Shown: positions 47,174-56,295 of the stretch, piece after piece
Layout of the letters: each line of letters begins with the position of its first letter
Position numbering within the stretch: position 1 is the first letter of the stretch
Origin: Leclercia sp. AS011
GTDB taxonomy: Bacteria > Pseudomonadota > Gammaproteobacteria > Enterobacterales > Enterobacteriaceae
Length of the DNA: 64,000 bases
Direction of reading: 5' to 3'
Assembly (NCBI RefSeq): GCF_037152535.1
Contig: NZ_JBBCMA010000001.1
Coordinates: forward strand, 310,001-374,000
Made by a program: the position numbers and the translations under genes
Notes under the pieces: generated by a model
The model's input: only the letters and a program-made list of their open reading frames with translations
The model's database searches: none
What the model was told of the DNA's origin: nothing

Positions 47174-48109
47174 ATGCGTGAAAAGGATTATATTGTTGTT
47201 ATTGGTTCTGCAAATATGGACGTGGCGGGATATTCACATGCCTCATTGAATTACGCCGACTCTAATCCAGGGAAAATTAAATTCACCCCCGGCGGCGTAG
47301 GTCGCAATATTGCGCAAAATCTGGCGCTACTGGGTAAACAGGTCTGGCTCCTCTCCGCGGTAGGCGATGATTTTTATGGTCAGTCTCTGCTGTCACAAAC
47401 CCAGGCCGCCGGGGTGCAGGTCGACAAGTGCCTGGTTATTCCCGGGGAGGGCACCTCCAGCTATTTATCCTTGCTCGACAACACCGGAGAGATGCTGGTA
47501 GCCATCAACGATATGGCGATTTCTGATCACATTAATCCGCACTATCTGGCCCAGCATCTGGCGTTTATCCGTGCCGCAAAAGCGGTGGTGGTGGACTGTA
47601 ACCTCAGCGAATCCGCCCTCGCCTGGATCTTTGAGAATGCAGGCCAGACGCCGGTTTTCGTTGATCCGGTCTCGGCCTGGAAATGCAGCAAGATTAGCGA
47701 CTGGCTGGGACATATCCACACCCTGAAGCCCAACCGGCTGGAGGCCGAAACCCTGAGTGGCATTCCGCTCTCCTGCGCGGCGGATGCGCCAAAGGTGGCG
47801 GCCTGGTTTCACCAGCATGGCCTGTTCCGGCTGGTACTGAGCATGGGCGGCGACGGTGTGTATTACAGCGAGAAGGCGGGCGAAAGCGGCTGGTCAGCGC
47901 CGTTTAAAACCCAGGTAGTGAACGTCACCGGTGCGGGAGACGCCATGATGGCGGGGCTCGCCTTTTGCTGGCTGGAAGAGGCCAGATTTAAAGATTCCGT
48001 TCGTTTTTCCCAGGGCTGCTCTTCGCTGGCGCTGGCTTCCGTCTTTACCAATAACCCTGATTTATCGTCTGAAAACGTTAACGCATTAATGGAGAGAGAA
48101 CATGTCTGA
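47174..48109 (+). CDS. psuK: PsuK, pseudouridine kinase
   Basis: Phosphorylates pseudouridine to pseudouridine-5'-phosphate. The 311-residue PfkB kinase has GGVGRNIAQNLALLG early, VDPVSAWKCSK in the middle, and the catalytic motif VTGAGDAMMAGL near residue 258. Its last 8 bp overlap psuG. In E. coli the same three-gene order psuK-psuG-psuT occurs. The 232-bp gap after the fru terminator holds its promoter and an inverted repeat. Confidence 0.96.
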   Translation: MREKDYIVVIGSANMDVAGYSHASLNYADSNPGKIKFTPGGVGRNIAQNLALLGKQVWLLSAVGDDFYGQSLLSQTQAAGVQVDKCLVIPGEGTSSYLSLLDNTGEMLVAINDMAISDHINPHYLAQHLAFIRAAKAVVVDCNLSESALAWIFENAGQTPVFVDPVSAWKCSKISDWLGHIHTLKPNRLEAETLSGIPLSCAADAPKVAAWFHQHGLFRLVLSMGGDGVYYSEKAGESGWSAPFKTQVVNVTGAGDAMMAGLAFCWLEEARFKDSVRFSQGCSSLALASVFTNNPDLSSENVNALMEREHV

Positions 48110-49037
48110 ATTAAAATTATCTGCCGGGTTCCTGCAAATTTCTCCTGAGGTTCAGGACGCTTTAAATAATAACCAACCGATTGTGGCGCTTGAATCCACT
48201 ATTATTTCTCACGGCATGCCTTTCCCGCAAAATGCCCAGACGGCGCTGGAAGTTGAAGATGCGATCCGCCAGCAGGGCGTTATTCCGGCCACCATTGCCA
48301 TTATTCGCGGCGTAATGAAAGTCGGGCTCAGTAAAGAAGAGATTGAATTATTGGGCCGCGAAGGCCATGCGGTGACCAAAGTCAGCCGCCGGGATCTGCC
48401 TTTCGTGGTGGCGGCGGGCATCAACGGCGCAACCACAGTGGCCTCGACCATGATCATTGCGGCGATGGCCGGGATTAAGGTCTTTGCCACCGGCGGTATT
48501 GGCGGCGTGCACCGTGGCGCAGAGCACACCTTTGATATTTCTGCCGATTTACAGGAGCTGGCGAAAACCAACGTCGCCGTGGTCTGCGCAGGGGCGAAAT
48601 CCATTCTCGACCTCGGCTTAACCACAGAATATTTAGAAACCAACGGCGTGCCGCTGATTGGCTACCAGACCCAGTCCCTGCCGGCCTTTTTCTGCCGCAC
48701 CAGCCCGTTTGAGGTCAGCATTCGTCTCGACAGCGCTGAGGCTATCGCCCGGGCAATGGCGGTGAAATGGCAGACCGGCCTCAACGGTGGCCTGGTGGTG
48801 GCGAATCCCATCCCGGAACAGTTTGCCATGGCGGAAGAGTCCATCAACGCGGCTATCGACCAGGCGGTGAGAGAAGCAGAAGAGCAGGGCGTGACCGGCA
48901 AAGCCAGTACCCCGTTCCTGCTCGCTCGCGTCGCGGAGCTGACCGGCGGCGACAGTCTGAAATCGAATATTCAGCTGGTCTTTAACAACGCCCGTCTGGC
49001 CTGCGATATCGCGAAAGCCTATCAGCGTATGGCGTAA
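48102..49037 (+). CDS. psuG: PsuG, pseudouridine-5'-phosphate glycosidase
   Basis: Splits the C-C glycosidic bond of pseudouridine-5'-phosphate to give uracil and ribose-5-phosphate. The 311-residue enzyme shows the family blocks VALESTIISHGMPFPQN, KVSRRDLPFVVA, ATGGIGGVHRGAEHTFDISADL and CAGAKSILDL. It requires Mn2+ in E. coli. Start overlaps psuK, so translation is coupled. Confidence 0.97.
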   Translation: MSELKLSAGFLQISPEVQDALNNNQPIVALESTIISHGMPFPQNAQTALEVEDAIRQQGVIPATIAIIRGVMKVGLSKEEIELLGREGHAVTKVSRRDLPFVVAAGINGATTVASTMIIAAMAGIKVFATGGIGGVHRGAEHTFDISADLQELAKTNVAVVCAGAKSILDLGLTTEYLETNGVPLIGYQTQSLPAFFCRTSPFEVSIRLDSAEAIARAMAVKWQTGLNGGLVVANPIPEQFAMAEESINAAIDQAVREAEEQGVTGKASTPFLLARVAELTGGDSLKSNIQLVFNNARLACDIAKAYQRMA

Positions 49038-49127
49038 CCCTTTCACAGGCAGTTTGCGGTCGCCTGTCTACACAGTGGAATCAAGGATACCCGGCCCGTC
49101 GCCGGGTTTTCAGGTAAGGAAATCATT

Positions 49128-50381
49128 ATGGACGTAATGAGAAGTCTGCTGGGTATGGCGGTACTGTTGGCGATCGCCTTCCTTCTGTCGGTTAATAAAC
49201 GCCGTATCAGCCTGCGCACCGTCGGCGCCGCCTTCCTGTTGCAGGTGGCGATCGGCGGCATCATGCTCTATTTCCCACCCGGTAAATGGCTGGTGGAGCA
49301 GGCCGCCATCGGGGTGAGTAAGGTCATGTCCTACAGCGATGCCGGCAGCGCCTTTATCTTCGGCGCGCTGGTCGGGCCGAAGATGGACACCCTGTTTGAC
49401 GGGGCCGGGTTCGTGTTTGCCTTCCGGGTGCTGCCCGCCATTATCTTTGTCACCGCGCTGATCAGCCTGCTGTACTACATCGGGGTGATGGGGCTGCTGA
49501 TCCGCGTGCTGGGCGGTATTTTCCAGAGAGCGCTGCGCATCAGCAAAATCGAATCCTTTGTGGCGGTGACCACCATCTTCCTCGGGCAAAACGAGATCCC
49601 GGCGATCGTGAAACCCTTTGTCGATAAGCTGAACCGCAACGAGCTGTTTACCGCCCTTTGCAGCGGGATGGCGTCCATTGCCGGTTCGATGCTGATTGGC
49701 TACGCGGGGATGGGGGTGCCGATTGATTACCTGCTGGCCGCCTCGCTGATGGCGATCCCCGGCGGGATCCTCTTTGCCCGTCTGCTGAGCCCGGCCACTG
49801 AAGAATCGCAGGTCACCTTCGATAATCTGTCCTTCAGCGATACCCCGCCAAAAAGCATTATCGAAGCTGCGGCGACCGGGGCGATGACCGGGCTGAAAAT
49901 TGCCGCCGGGGTCGCGACGGTGGTGATGGCGTTTGTGGCCATCATTGCGTTGTTGAACGGTATGCTGGGCGGTATCGGCGGCTGGTTTGGCATTGAAAGC
50001 CTGAGCCTGGAAGGGCTGTTTGGCTATGCCCTTGCGCCGCTGGCGTGGATCATGGGCGTTGAATGGCAGGATGCAACCCTGGCAGGCAGCCTGATTGGGC
50101 AGAAGCTGGCGATTAACGAATTCGTCGCCTATCTCAACTTCTCACCTTATCTGCAAACCGCCGGTCAGCTGGACGTGAAGACCATCGCCATTATCTCGTT
50201 CGCCTTGTGCGGTTTCGCCAACTTCGGCTCCATTGGCGTGGTGGTCGGGGCCTTTTCGGCGGTATCTCCCCAGCGTGCCCCGGAGATTGCCCAGCTTGGC
50301 GTGCGGGCGCTGGTGGCGGCGACACTCTCTAACCTGATGAGCGCCACCATTGCCGGATTCTTTATCGGTTTAGCGGGGTAG
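49128..50381 (+). CDS. psuT: PsuT, putative pseudouridine transporter
   Basis: Concentrative nucleoside transporter (NupC/CNT family) of 417 residues with about 10 helices. CNT hallmarks are VGPKMDTLFDGAGFVFAFRVLP, FLGQNEIPAIVKPF, and LCGFANFGSIGV. Its place behind psuKG indicates pseudouridine as substrate. In E. coli yeiL, rihB and nupX lie next; here yeiI follows directly. Confidence 0.93.
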   Translation: MDVMRSLLGMAVLLAIAFLLSVNKRRISLRTVGAAFLLQVAIGGIMLYFPPGKWLVEQAAIGVSKVMSYSDAGSAFIFGALVGPKMDTLFDGAGFVFAFRVLPAIIFVTALISLLYYIGVMGLLIRVLGGIFQRALRISKIESFVAVTTIFLGQNEIPAIVKPFVDKLNRNELFTALCSGMASIAGSMLIGYAGMGVPIDYLLAASLMAIPGGILFARLLSPATEESQVTFDNLSFSDTPPKSIIEAAATGAMTGLKIAAGVATVVMAFVAIIALLNGMLGGIGGWFGIESLSLEGLFGYALAPLAWIMGVEWQDATLAGSLIGQKLAINEFVAYLNFSPYLQTAGQLDVKTIAIISFALCGFANFGSIGVVVGAFSAVSPQRAPEIAQLGVRALVAATLSNLMSATIAGFFIGLAG

Positions 50382-50390
50382 AGGGAACAG

Positions 50391-50419
50391 GCCGGGTAGC
50401 GACGCAACCCGGCTTTTTT
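50391..50419. terminator. Bidirectional terminator between psuT and yeiI
   Basis: GCCGGGT...ACCCGGC stem and T-run, between the convergent psuT and yeiI stops. The T-run reaches the yeiI stop. Confidence 0.82.
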
Positions 50420-51497
50420 ACTGCGCAGTCTCCAGCAGAGACCAGGCGTTCTCCACCGACAGGGTCGGATTATTAATGCTTTCACTGGCGCGGGAGAGCG
50501 CGGCACAGGCGAGGGCAAACCGGGCCGCATCGGCAAAATCGCTCCCGTCGAGGTAGCCGTAGACCAGCCCCGCCATAAAGGCATCATCGGCACCAAAGCG
50601 GTCGACCACCGGGTGCGCAGGCGGCGTCAGCTGGAACGGCTCCGCGCCTTGCTCGCTGCACAGCACCGAATCATCTTCCAGACACACCACGATCCGCTGC
50701 ACCCCTTTGTCATGCAGGACAGCCAGCGCTGCCTGACGATCGTCGCACTCCGCCAGAATCTGCAGCTCTTTCAGCGTTGGCTTGAGGGTATGGATCCGCG
50801 ACAGCCAGGGCTTGATTCTGTCAGCTTTAAACTCTGACACCGTGTCGACAAACACCGGCACATCCCCGGCGAGGGTAAAGACCCACTCCAGGGATTCCGC
50901 GGTGAGATTACAGTCGGCCAGCACCACCCCGGCATGGGCCAGCAGCTCGCGCGACTGATTCAGCAGCTGCGGCGTCAGCCCCTGCAAAATATGCGTGTCG
51001 TTGATGGCCAGCACGGTGTCGTCCTGCGGGTTGGCAATCGACAGGTAGGTCGCCGTGCTTTGTCCGTGCAGGCGGATGGTGCTCTGGACGTTCACCCCCG
51101 CCAGCCGGGTTTGCTCCAGGAGGGTTTCGCCATAAAAATCGCTGCCGACGGCGGAGATCAAATGCACCTCGCGGCCCAGCAGCGCCAGATTATGGGCAAT
51201 ATTCCGCGCCACGCCGCCCGCGGCGCACTGAATGGCACCCGGATGGGAGGAGGGCTGAGGGAAGCGAATATCGGCCACGCCGCGAATATCCATATTGATG
51301 GCACCCAGCGCCACGCAGTAATCCTGTTCGGTAAGGATATAGCCCTTGCCCTTGATCGCCCCCTTGCGCATCAGATCCATGATGTGCGCCGCCACGCGCG
51401 AGCGGCTGATATCGAGGATCTGGGCGATTTCATGCTGCTGAATAAGAGGGTTACGCCGCAGGATCTTCAGGATCTGCTTTTCCCTTTCGTTCATCAT
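50418..51497 (-). CDS. yeiI: YeiI, HTH-PfkB sugar/nucleoside kinase-like protein
   Basis: 359 residues: an N-terminal winged-HTH segment (about 1-60; KQILKILRRNPLIQQHEIAQILDISRSRVAAHIMDL) followed by a PfkB kinase domain similar to PsuK (GGVARNIAHNLALLG, AINDTHILQGLTP, HIHTLKPTLKEL). The GAGD anion-hole motif of PfkB kinases reads GADD here, with Gly changed to Asp, in DRFGADDAFMAGL. A role as regulator, kinase or both is possible; its substrate is unknown. It overlaps the nfo stop region and is convergent with psuT. Confidence 0.9.
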   Translation of the reverse strand: MMNEREKQILKILRRNPLIQQHEIAQILDISRSRVAAHIMDLMRKGAIKGKGYILTEQDYCVALGAINMDIRGVADIRFPQPSSHPGAIQCAAGGVARNIAHNLALLGREVHLISAVGSDFYGETLLEQTRLAGVNVQSTIRLHGQSTATYLSIANPQDDTVLAINDTHILQGLTPQLLNQSRELLAHAGVVLADCNLTAESLEWVFTLAGDVPVFVDTVSEFKADRIKPWLSRIHTLKPTLKELQILAECDDRQAALAVLHDKGVQRIVVCLEDDSVLCSEQGAEPFQLTPPAHPVVDRFGADDAFMAGLVYGYLDGSDFADAARFALACAALSRASESINNPTLSVENAWSLLETAQ

Positions 51498-52354
51498 TAT
51501 GCGGTGGCCTCGGCGTGCTGTTGTGCTTTCAGCCAGGCGATCTCTTCCGCCCAGATATCCGGGTTGATGGTTTCCAGCACCATCGGAATGCCGTCGAAAC
51601 GCGGGTCCTGCATGATAAAGCGGAACGCGTCGTGGCCGATGTTGCCTTCCCCCAGGCTGTGGTGACGGTCAACGCGGCTGGCAAAGGCGCTTTTCGCATC
51701 GTTAAGGTGCATGCCGCGCAGGTACTTAAAGCCCACGATGCGTTCGAATTCGGCGAAGGTTTTTGCACAGGCTTCAACGCTGCGCAGGTCGTAACCGGCG
51801 GCAAAGGCGTGGCAGGTATCAATGCAGACGCCAACGCGGGATTTATCCTCCACGCCGTCGATGATGGCCGCCAGATGCTCAAAGCGGAAACCGAGGTTGC
51901 TGCCCTGTCCGGCGGTATTTTCAATCACCGCCGTTACCCCTTGCGTCTGTTCCAGCACGATATTAATCGACTCGGCAATCCGCGCCAGGCAGGCGTCTTC
52001 GTCAATCTGCGCTAAATGGCTGCCAGGGTGAAAATTCAGCAGGGTCAGGCCGAGCTGCTCGCAGCGCTGCACTTCATCGAGGAAGGCCTCGCGGGATTTC
52101 TCCAGCGCCTCCTGAACCGGATGGCCGAGGTTAATCAGGTAGCTGTCGTGGGGCAGGATCTGGCCGGGAGTGAAATGGTATTTTTCGCAGGCCGCTTTGA
52201 ACTCATCAATTACCTGAGGGGTTAACGGCGCGGCGCGCCACTGGCGCTGATTTTTGGTGAACAGGGCGAAGGCGGTCGCCTCGATTTTGGCGGCACGAAT
52301 GGCGGCATTCGCCAGACCGCCAGCAGCGCTGACGTGCGCTCCAACATATTTCAT
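51497..52354 (-). CDS. nfo: Endonuclease IV
   Basis: AP endonuclease and 3'-repair diesterase of 285 residues, a zinc TIM-barrel. Metal-site blocks are visible: [61 protein letters not shown], and LETIN. In E. coli it belongs to the SoxRS response. The [13 protein letters not shown] start gives the E. coli length. The ribosome-binding site AGGAG lies inside a strong hairpin. Overlaps the first base of yeiI. Confidence 0.97.
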   Translation of the reverse strand: MKYVGAHVSAAGGLANAAIRAAKIEATAFALFTKNQRQWRAAPLTPQVIDEFKAACEKYHFTPGQILPHDSYLINLGHPVQEALEKSREAFLDEVQRCEQLGLTLLNFHPGSHLAQIDEDACLARIAESINIVLEQTQGVTAVIENTAGQGSNLGFRFEHLAAIIDGVEDKSRVGVCIDTCHAFAAGYDLRSVEACAKTFAEFERIVGFKYLRGMHLNDAKSAFASRVDRHHSLGEGNIGHDAFRFIMQDPRFDGIPMVLETINPDIWAEEIAWLKAQQHAEATA

Positions 52355-52361
52355 AAAGGGA

Positions 52362-52405
52362 CTCCTGTTAACCCGCAAACGCTTATGATAGCGGGTTAAC
52401 AGGAG
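52362..52405 (-). promoter_or_regulatory. 15-bp perfect hairpin covering the nfo ribosome-binding site
   Basis: Left arm CTCCTGTTAACCCGC and right arm GCGGGTTAACAGGAG are exactly complementary with a 14-base loop. On the minus strand the second arm ends with AGGAG, the nfo Shine-Dalgarno, seven bases before the ATG. A TATCAT in the loop could be a -10 box, and transcripts from such a promoter would lack the first arm. Confidence 0.6.
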
Positions 52406-52419
52406 AAGGATGAAGTGGT

Positions 52420-53466
52420 TTATGCCAGCAGGCTATGAACCGCCAGGTTAATCGCACCCCCGCCAACAATCAGCCAGATGAAGAGCACCAGCGCCATCAG
52501 CAGCGGTTTGGCTCCGGCTTTTTTCAGGGCGCTGACGTGGGTGGTTAAGCCCAGCGCCGCCATCGCCATCGCCAGCAGCACCGTGTCCAGGGTCACCAGC
52601 ATATCGACCACAGCTTTGGGCAGCAGATGGAACGAGTTGAACACCGCCACCACAATAAACAGGATCGCAAACCACGGAATGGTGATTTTGCTCTTCTCGC
52701 CGCTGCCCACCGGGGCAAGCTGTTTCACCCGCGCCGCCAGGATCAGCAGGAAGGGGGCCAGCATCATCACCCGCAGCATTTTGGCGATCACCGCCGCATT
52801 CTCTGCGTCCGGGCTGATGGCGTGCCCGGCTGCCACCACCTGGGCCACCTCATGCATTGTCGAACCAATGTAAATCCCGTAGGTCTCCGGGCTAAACCAG
52901 TGCGCCACCAGCGGATACATCGCCGGATAGAGGAAGATCGCCAGAGTACCGAAGATCACCACCGTCGCCACGGCTACCGTCACCTTGCTGGCTTCGGCCT
53001 TCACCACCGGCTCGGTCGCCAGCACTGCCGCCGCGCCGCAAATGCTGCTGCCCGCGCCAATCAGCCAGCTGGTCTGCTTGTCGAGGCCGAACACCTTCTG
53101 GCCGATAACGCAGGCCAGCAGGAAGGTACTGGTCAGGGTTAATACGTCGATAGCGATGCCGCTGACGCCTACGTCCGCAATCTGCGCAAAGGTCAGGCGG
53201 AAACCGTACAGGATGATCCCGAGGCGCAGCAGATGCTGCTTGGCGAAGATCACCCCGCTGTCGCAAGGCTTGTAGATGTGCGGATAGACCGTATTCCCGA
53301 CGACCATCCCCAGCAGGATCGCCAGCGTCAGGGCGCTGAAGCCCGCCCCGGCTACCGCCGGAATACTGCCACCCCATAACGCCACGCCGGTGACCAGCGC
53401 GCTCAGCGCCAGGCCCGGAATGTAGTGCCACACTGTACGGTGATGCTGCAAAGTGAGTGTTGTCAT
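52420..53466 (-). CDS. yeiH: YeiH, UPF0324 membrane protein
   Basis: 348-residue inner-membrane protein with about 10 helices, family UPF0324 (PSE). Blocks [19 protein letters not shown] and [25 protein letters not shown] are typical. In enterobacteria yeiH is divergent from the LysR gene yeiE, and the pair is linked to sulfite response in published work, though the transport role is not proven. Ends 65 bp before nfo. Confidence 0.92.
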   Translation of the reverse strand: MTTLTLQHHRTVWHYIPGLALSALVTGVALWGGSIPAVAGAGFSALTLAILLGMVVGNTVYPHIYKPCDSGVIFAKQHLLRLGIILYGFRLTFAQIADVGVSGIAIDVLTLTSTFLLACVIGQKVFGLDKQTSWLIGAGSSICGAAAVLATEPVVKAEASKVTVAVATVVIFGTLAIFLYPAMYPLVAHWFSPETYGIYIGSTMHEVAQVVAAGHAISPDAENAAVIAKMLRVMMLAPFLLILAARVKQLAPVGSGEKSKITIPWFAILFIVVAVFNSFHLLPKAVVDMLVTLDTVLLAMAMAALGLTTHVSALKKAGAKPLLMALVLFIWLIVGGGAINLAVHSLLA

Positions 53467-53588
53467 AACCTTCTCCTTTTCTGTGGCTAAAGGTTACGGC
53501 GCTCTGGCTTAAAAATAAAATTGATTATATATTTATAATTAATCTTTATAAGTGGTAAGTGGGGCGCTTACCGTACCGGATGGTGACT

Positions 53589-54455
53589 ATGCACATTACG
53601 TTACGCCAGCTTGAGGTCTTCGCTGAAGTGCTGAAAAGCGGGTCGACTACCCAGGCTTCCCAGATGCTGGCCCTGTCCCAGTCTGCGGTCAGCGCCGCGC
53701 TGACCGATCTCGAAGGCCAACTGGGGGTTCAGCTCTTTGACAGGGTAGGGAAGCGGCTGGTGGTGAACGAGCACGGGCGCTTGCTCTATCCCCGCGCGCT
53801 GGCGCTGCTGGAGCAGACCGTCGAGATCGAACAGCTGTTTCGTGAGGATAACGGCGCCATTCGCGTCTATGCCAGTAGCACTATCGGCAACTACATCCTG
53901 CCGGAGGTGATTGCCCGCTACCGCCGCGATTTCCCGGGTTTGCCGCTGGAGATGAGCGTCGGCAACAGCCAGGACGTCATCACCGCGGTCATCGACTTTC
54001 GGGTGGATATCGGCCTTATCGAAGGCCCGTGCCACAACGCCGACATCATTGCCGAGCCCTGGCTGGAGGATGAGTTGGTGGTCTTCGCCTCGCCGGCCTC
54101 TTCTTTATTACAGCAGGAGGTGACGCTGGAACGACTGGCGCAGGCCCCGTGGATCCTGCGCGAGCAGGGGTCCGGCACGCGCGAGATTGTCGATTATCTG
54201 CTGCTGTCACACCTGCCGCAGTTTCATATGGGTATGGAGCTGGGCAATTCGGAGGCGATCAAACATGCGGTGCGCCATGGCCTCGGCATCAGCTGCCTGT
54301 CGCGCCGGGTGATTGCCGAACAGCTGGAGAGCGGCACCCTGGTGGAGATCCCTGTTCCCCTGCCGAAGCTGGTGCGTACCCTGTGGCGCATCCATCACCG
54401 CCAGAAGCACCTCTCTAACTCCCTGCAGCGTTTTCTGCGTTACTGCGAAATGTAA
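53589..54455 (+). CDS. yeiE: YeiE, LysR-type regulator
   Basis: 288-residue LysR-type transcriptional regulator with an N-terminal HTH ([40 protein letters not shown]) and a periplasmic-binding-like effector domain. Linked to sulfite sensing in related bacteria. Divergent from yeiH with a 122-bp gap that holds an AT-rich dyad at about 53523-53544 (GATTA-N12-TAATC), the expected place for a LysR box. Ten extra in-frame codons upstream were rejected. Confidence 0.93.
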   Translation: MHITLRQLEVFAEVLKSGSTTQASQMLALSQSAVSAALTDLEGQLGVQLFDRVGKRLVVNEHGRLLYPRALALLEQTVEIEQLFREDNGAIRVYASSTIGNYILPEVIARYRRDFPGLPLEMSVGNSQDVITAVIDFRVDIGLIEGPCHNADIIAEPWLEDELVVFASPASSLLQQEVTLERLAQAPWILREQGSGTREIVDYLLLSHLPQFHMGMELGNSEAIKHAVRHGLGISCLSRRVIAEQLESGTLVEIPVPLPKLVRTLWRIHHRQKHLSNSLQRFLRYCEM

Positions 54456-54632
54456 GCCCGCCCGGTGGCATTTGTCCGCCGGGATCTCTTCCGCACACCA
54501 GTATCATTCTCTGCTTTACTTATAATCCTGGCCCGGTCATGAAGCTCTCTTATAACTGGGTATTTCTGCCGGAAGAGCGGACGATCGTCTGCTACAATCG
54601 CGCCTCATTTTTTGAATGGACAGCATTTTCAT

Positions 54633-56102
54633 ATGGTTTCCGAAAATAAAACCACAGAAGCGCCCGCGCTACGTCGCGAACTCAAGGCGCGTCACCTGAC
54701 GATGATTGCCATTGGCGGTTCTATTGGTACAGGTCTTTTTGTCGCCTCTGGTGCGACCATTTCTGCAGCGGGTCCTGGCGGCGCGCTCTTTTCCTATATC
54801 CTGATCGGTTTGATGGTTTACTTCCTGATGACCAGCCTGGGCGAACTGGCGGCGTACATGCCGGTATCCGGTTCTTTCTCCACCTACGGTCAGAAATACG
54901 TGGAAGAAGGCTTCGGCTTCGCGCTGGGCTGGAACTACTGGTACAACTGGGCGGTGACCATCGCCGTGGATCTGGTGGCTTCGCAGCTGGTAATGACCTG
55001 GTGGTTCCCGGATACGCCGGGCTGGATCTGGAGCGCGCTCTTCCTCGGGGTGATCTTCCTGCTGAACTACATCTCCGTGCGCGGTTTTGGCGAAGCGGAA
55101 TACTGGTTCTCGCTGATCAAGGTCGCGACGGTGATCATCTTTATCGTCGTCGGCGTGGCGATGATTGTCGGCATTTTCAAAGGCACCGAACCGGCGGGCT
55201 GGAGCAACTGGGCCATTGGCGACGCGCCTTTTGCCGGGGGCTTCTCGGCGATGATTGGCGTGGCGATGATCGTCGGCTTCTCCTTCCAGGGGACGGAGCT
55301 TATCGGCATTGCCGCCGGTGAATCCGAAAACCCGGAGAAGAACATTCCGCGCGCGGTGCGGCAGGTCTTCTGGCGTATCCTGCTGTTCTATGTGTTCGCG
55401 ATCCTGATTATCAGCCTGATCATTCCGTATACCGATCCGAGCCTGCTGCGTAACGATGTGAAAGACATCAGCGTCAGCCCGTTCACTCTGGTATTCCAGC
55501 ATGCCGGTCTGCTCTCTGCGGCGGCGGTGATGAATGCGGTGATCCTGACGGCGGTGCTGTCGGCGGGTAACTCCGGGATGTATGCCTCCACCCGTATGCT
55601 CTACTCGCTGGCCTGCGACGGCAAAGCGCCGCGTATTTTCGCGAAGCTGTCCCGTGGCGGCGTGCCGCGTAACGCGCTCTATGCCACCACCGTGATTGCC
55701 TGCCTGTGCTTCCTGACCTCGATGTTCGGCAACCAGACGGTCTACCTGTGGCTGCTGAATACCTCCGGCATGACGGGCTTTATCGCCTGGCTGGGGATCG
55801 CCATCAGCCACTACCGTTTCCGCCGCGGCTATGTGAAGCAGGGTTACGACATTAATAACCTGCCGTACCGCTCCGGGTTCTTCCCGCTGGGGCCGATCTT
55901 CGCCTTTGTGCTGTGTCTGATCATCACTCTGGGTCAGAACTACGAAGCCTTCCTGGCCGACACCATTGACTGGGGCGGCGTGGCAGCGACCTATATCGGT
56001 ATCCCGCTGTTCCTGATCATCTGGTTTGGCTACAAGCTGGCGAAGGGCACGAAGTTTGTCAGCTATCGCGACATGGAATTCCCGAATAGCTTCAAAAAAT
56101 AA
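54633..56102 (+). CDS. lysP: LysP, lysine-specific permease
   Basis: 489-residue APC-family lysine:H+ symporter, the E. coli length. About 12 helices. The first helix block is IAIGGSIGTGLFVASGATI, and GFSFQGTELIGIAAGES is the helix 6 substrate motif. It also restrains CadC at low lysine in E. coli. The start MVSENKTTEAP follows a weak RBS. ArgP control is known for E. coli but I do not pin a site. Confidence 0.97.
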   Translation: MVSENKTTEAPALRRELKARHLTMIAIGGSIGTGLFVASGATISAAGPGGALFSYILIGLMVYFLMTSLGELAAYMPVSGSFSTYGQKYVEEGFGFALGWNYWYNWAVTIAVDLVASQLVMTWWFPDTPGWIWSALFLGVIFLLNYISVRGFGEAEYWFSLIKVATVIIFIVVGVAMIVGIFKGTEPAGWSNWAIGDAPFAGGFSAMIGVAMIVGFSFQGTELIGIAAGESENPEKNIPRAVRQVFWRILLFYVFAILIISLIIPYTDPSLLRNDVKDISVSPFTLVFQHAGLLSAAAVMNAVILTAVLSAGNSGMYASTRMLYSLACDGKAPRIFAKLSRGGVPRNALYATTVIACLCFLTSMFGNQTVYLWLLNTSGMTGFIAWLGIAISHYRFRRGYVKQGYDINNLPYRSGFFPLGPIFAFVLCLIITLGQNYEAFLADTIDWGGVAATYIGIPLFLIIWFGYKLAKGTKFVSYRDMEFPNSFKK

Positions 56103-56119
56103 CCGCAACGCCTCTCTTT

Positions 56120-56147
56120 AAACCCGCTCATCCGAGCGGGTTTTTTT
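56120..56147 (+). terminator. Rho-independent terminator of lysP
   Basis: AAACCCGCTC ATCC GAGCGGGTTT with seven T residues. Confidence 0.92.
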
Positions 56148-56189
56148 GTTTCCATAATCTGCACAATTGACATAACTTTTAACAATTGA

Positions 56190-56208
56190 ATTGATAATGG
56201 TTATCGTT
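56190..56208. promoter_or_regulatory. Fur box upstream of cirA
   Basis: TTGATAATGGTTATCGTTT resembles the Fur GATAAT/ATTATC repeats, about 90 bp before cirA. Supports iron repression of the receptor. Confidence 0.65.
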
Positions 56209-56295
56209 TGCTTTATCATTAGCGCACTAATAAAAAAGCAATAGTGAGCAGTACCTCTTTGATTTTGTAGTGTGTTTACCTCATGGAGATAGGAA

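Noticed and set aside
54669..56108. 479-codon open frame on the minus strand opposite lysP
   Set aside because: Antisense shadow of lysP, with a His/Gln/Arg-rich composition and no recognisable domain.
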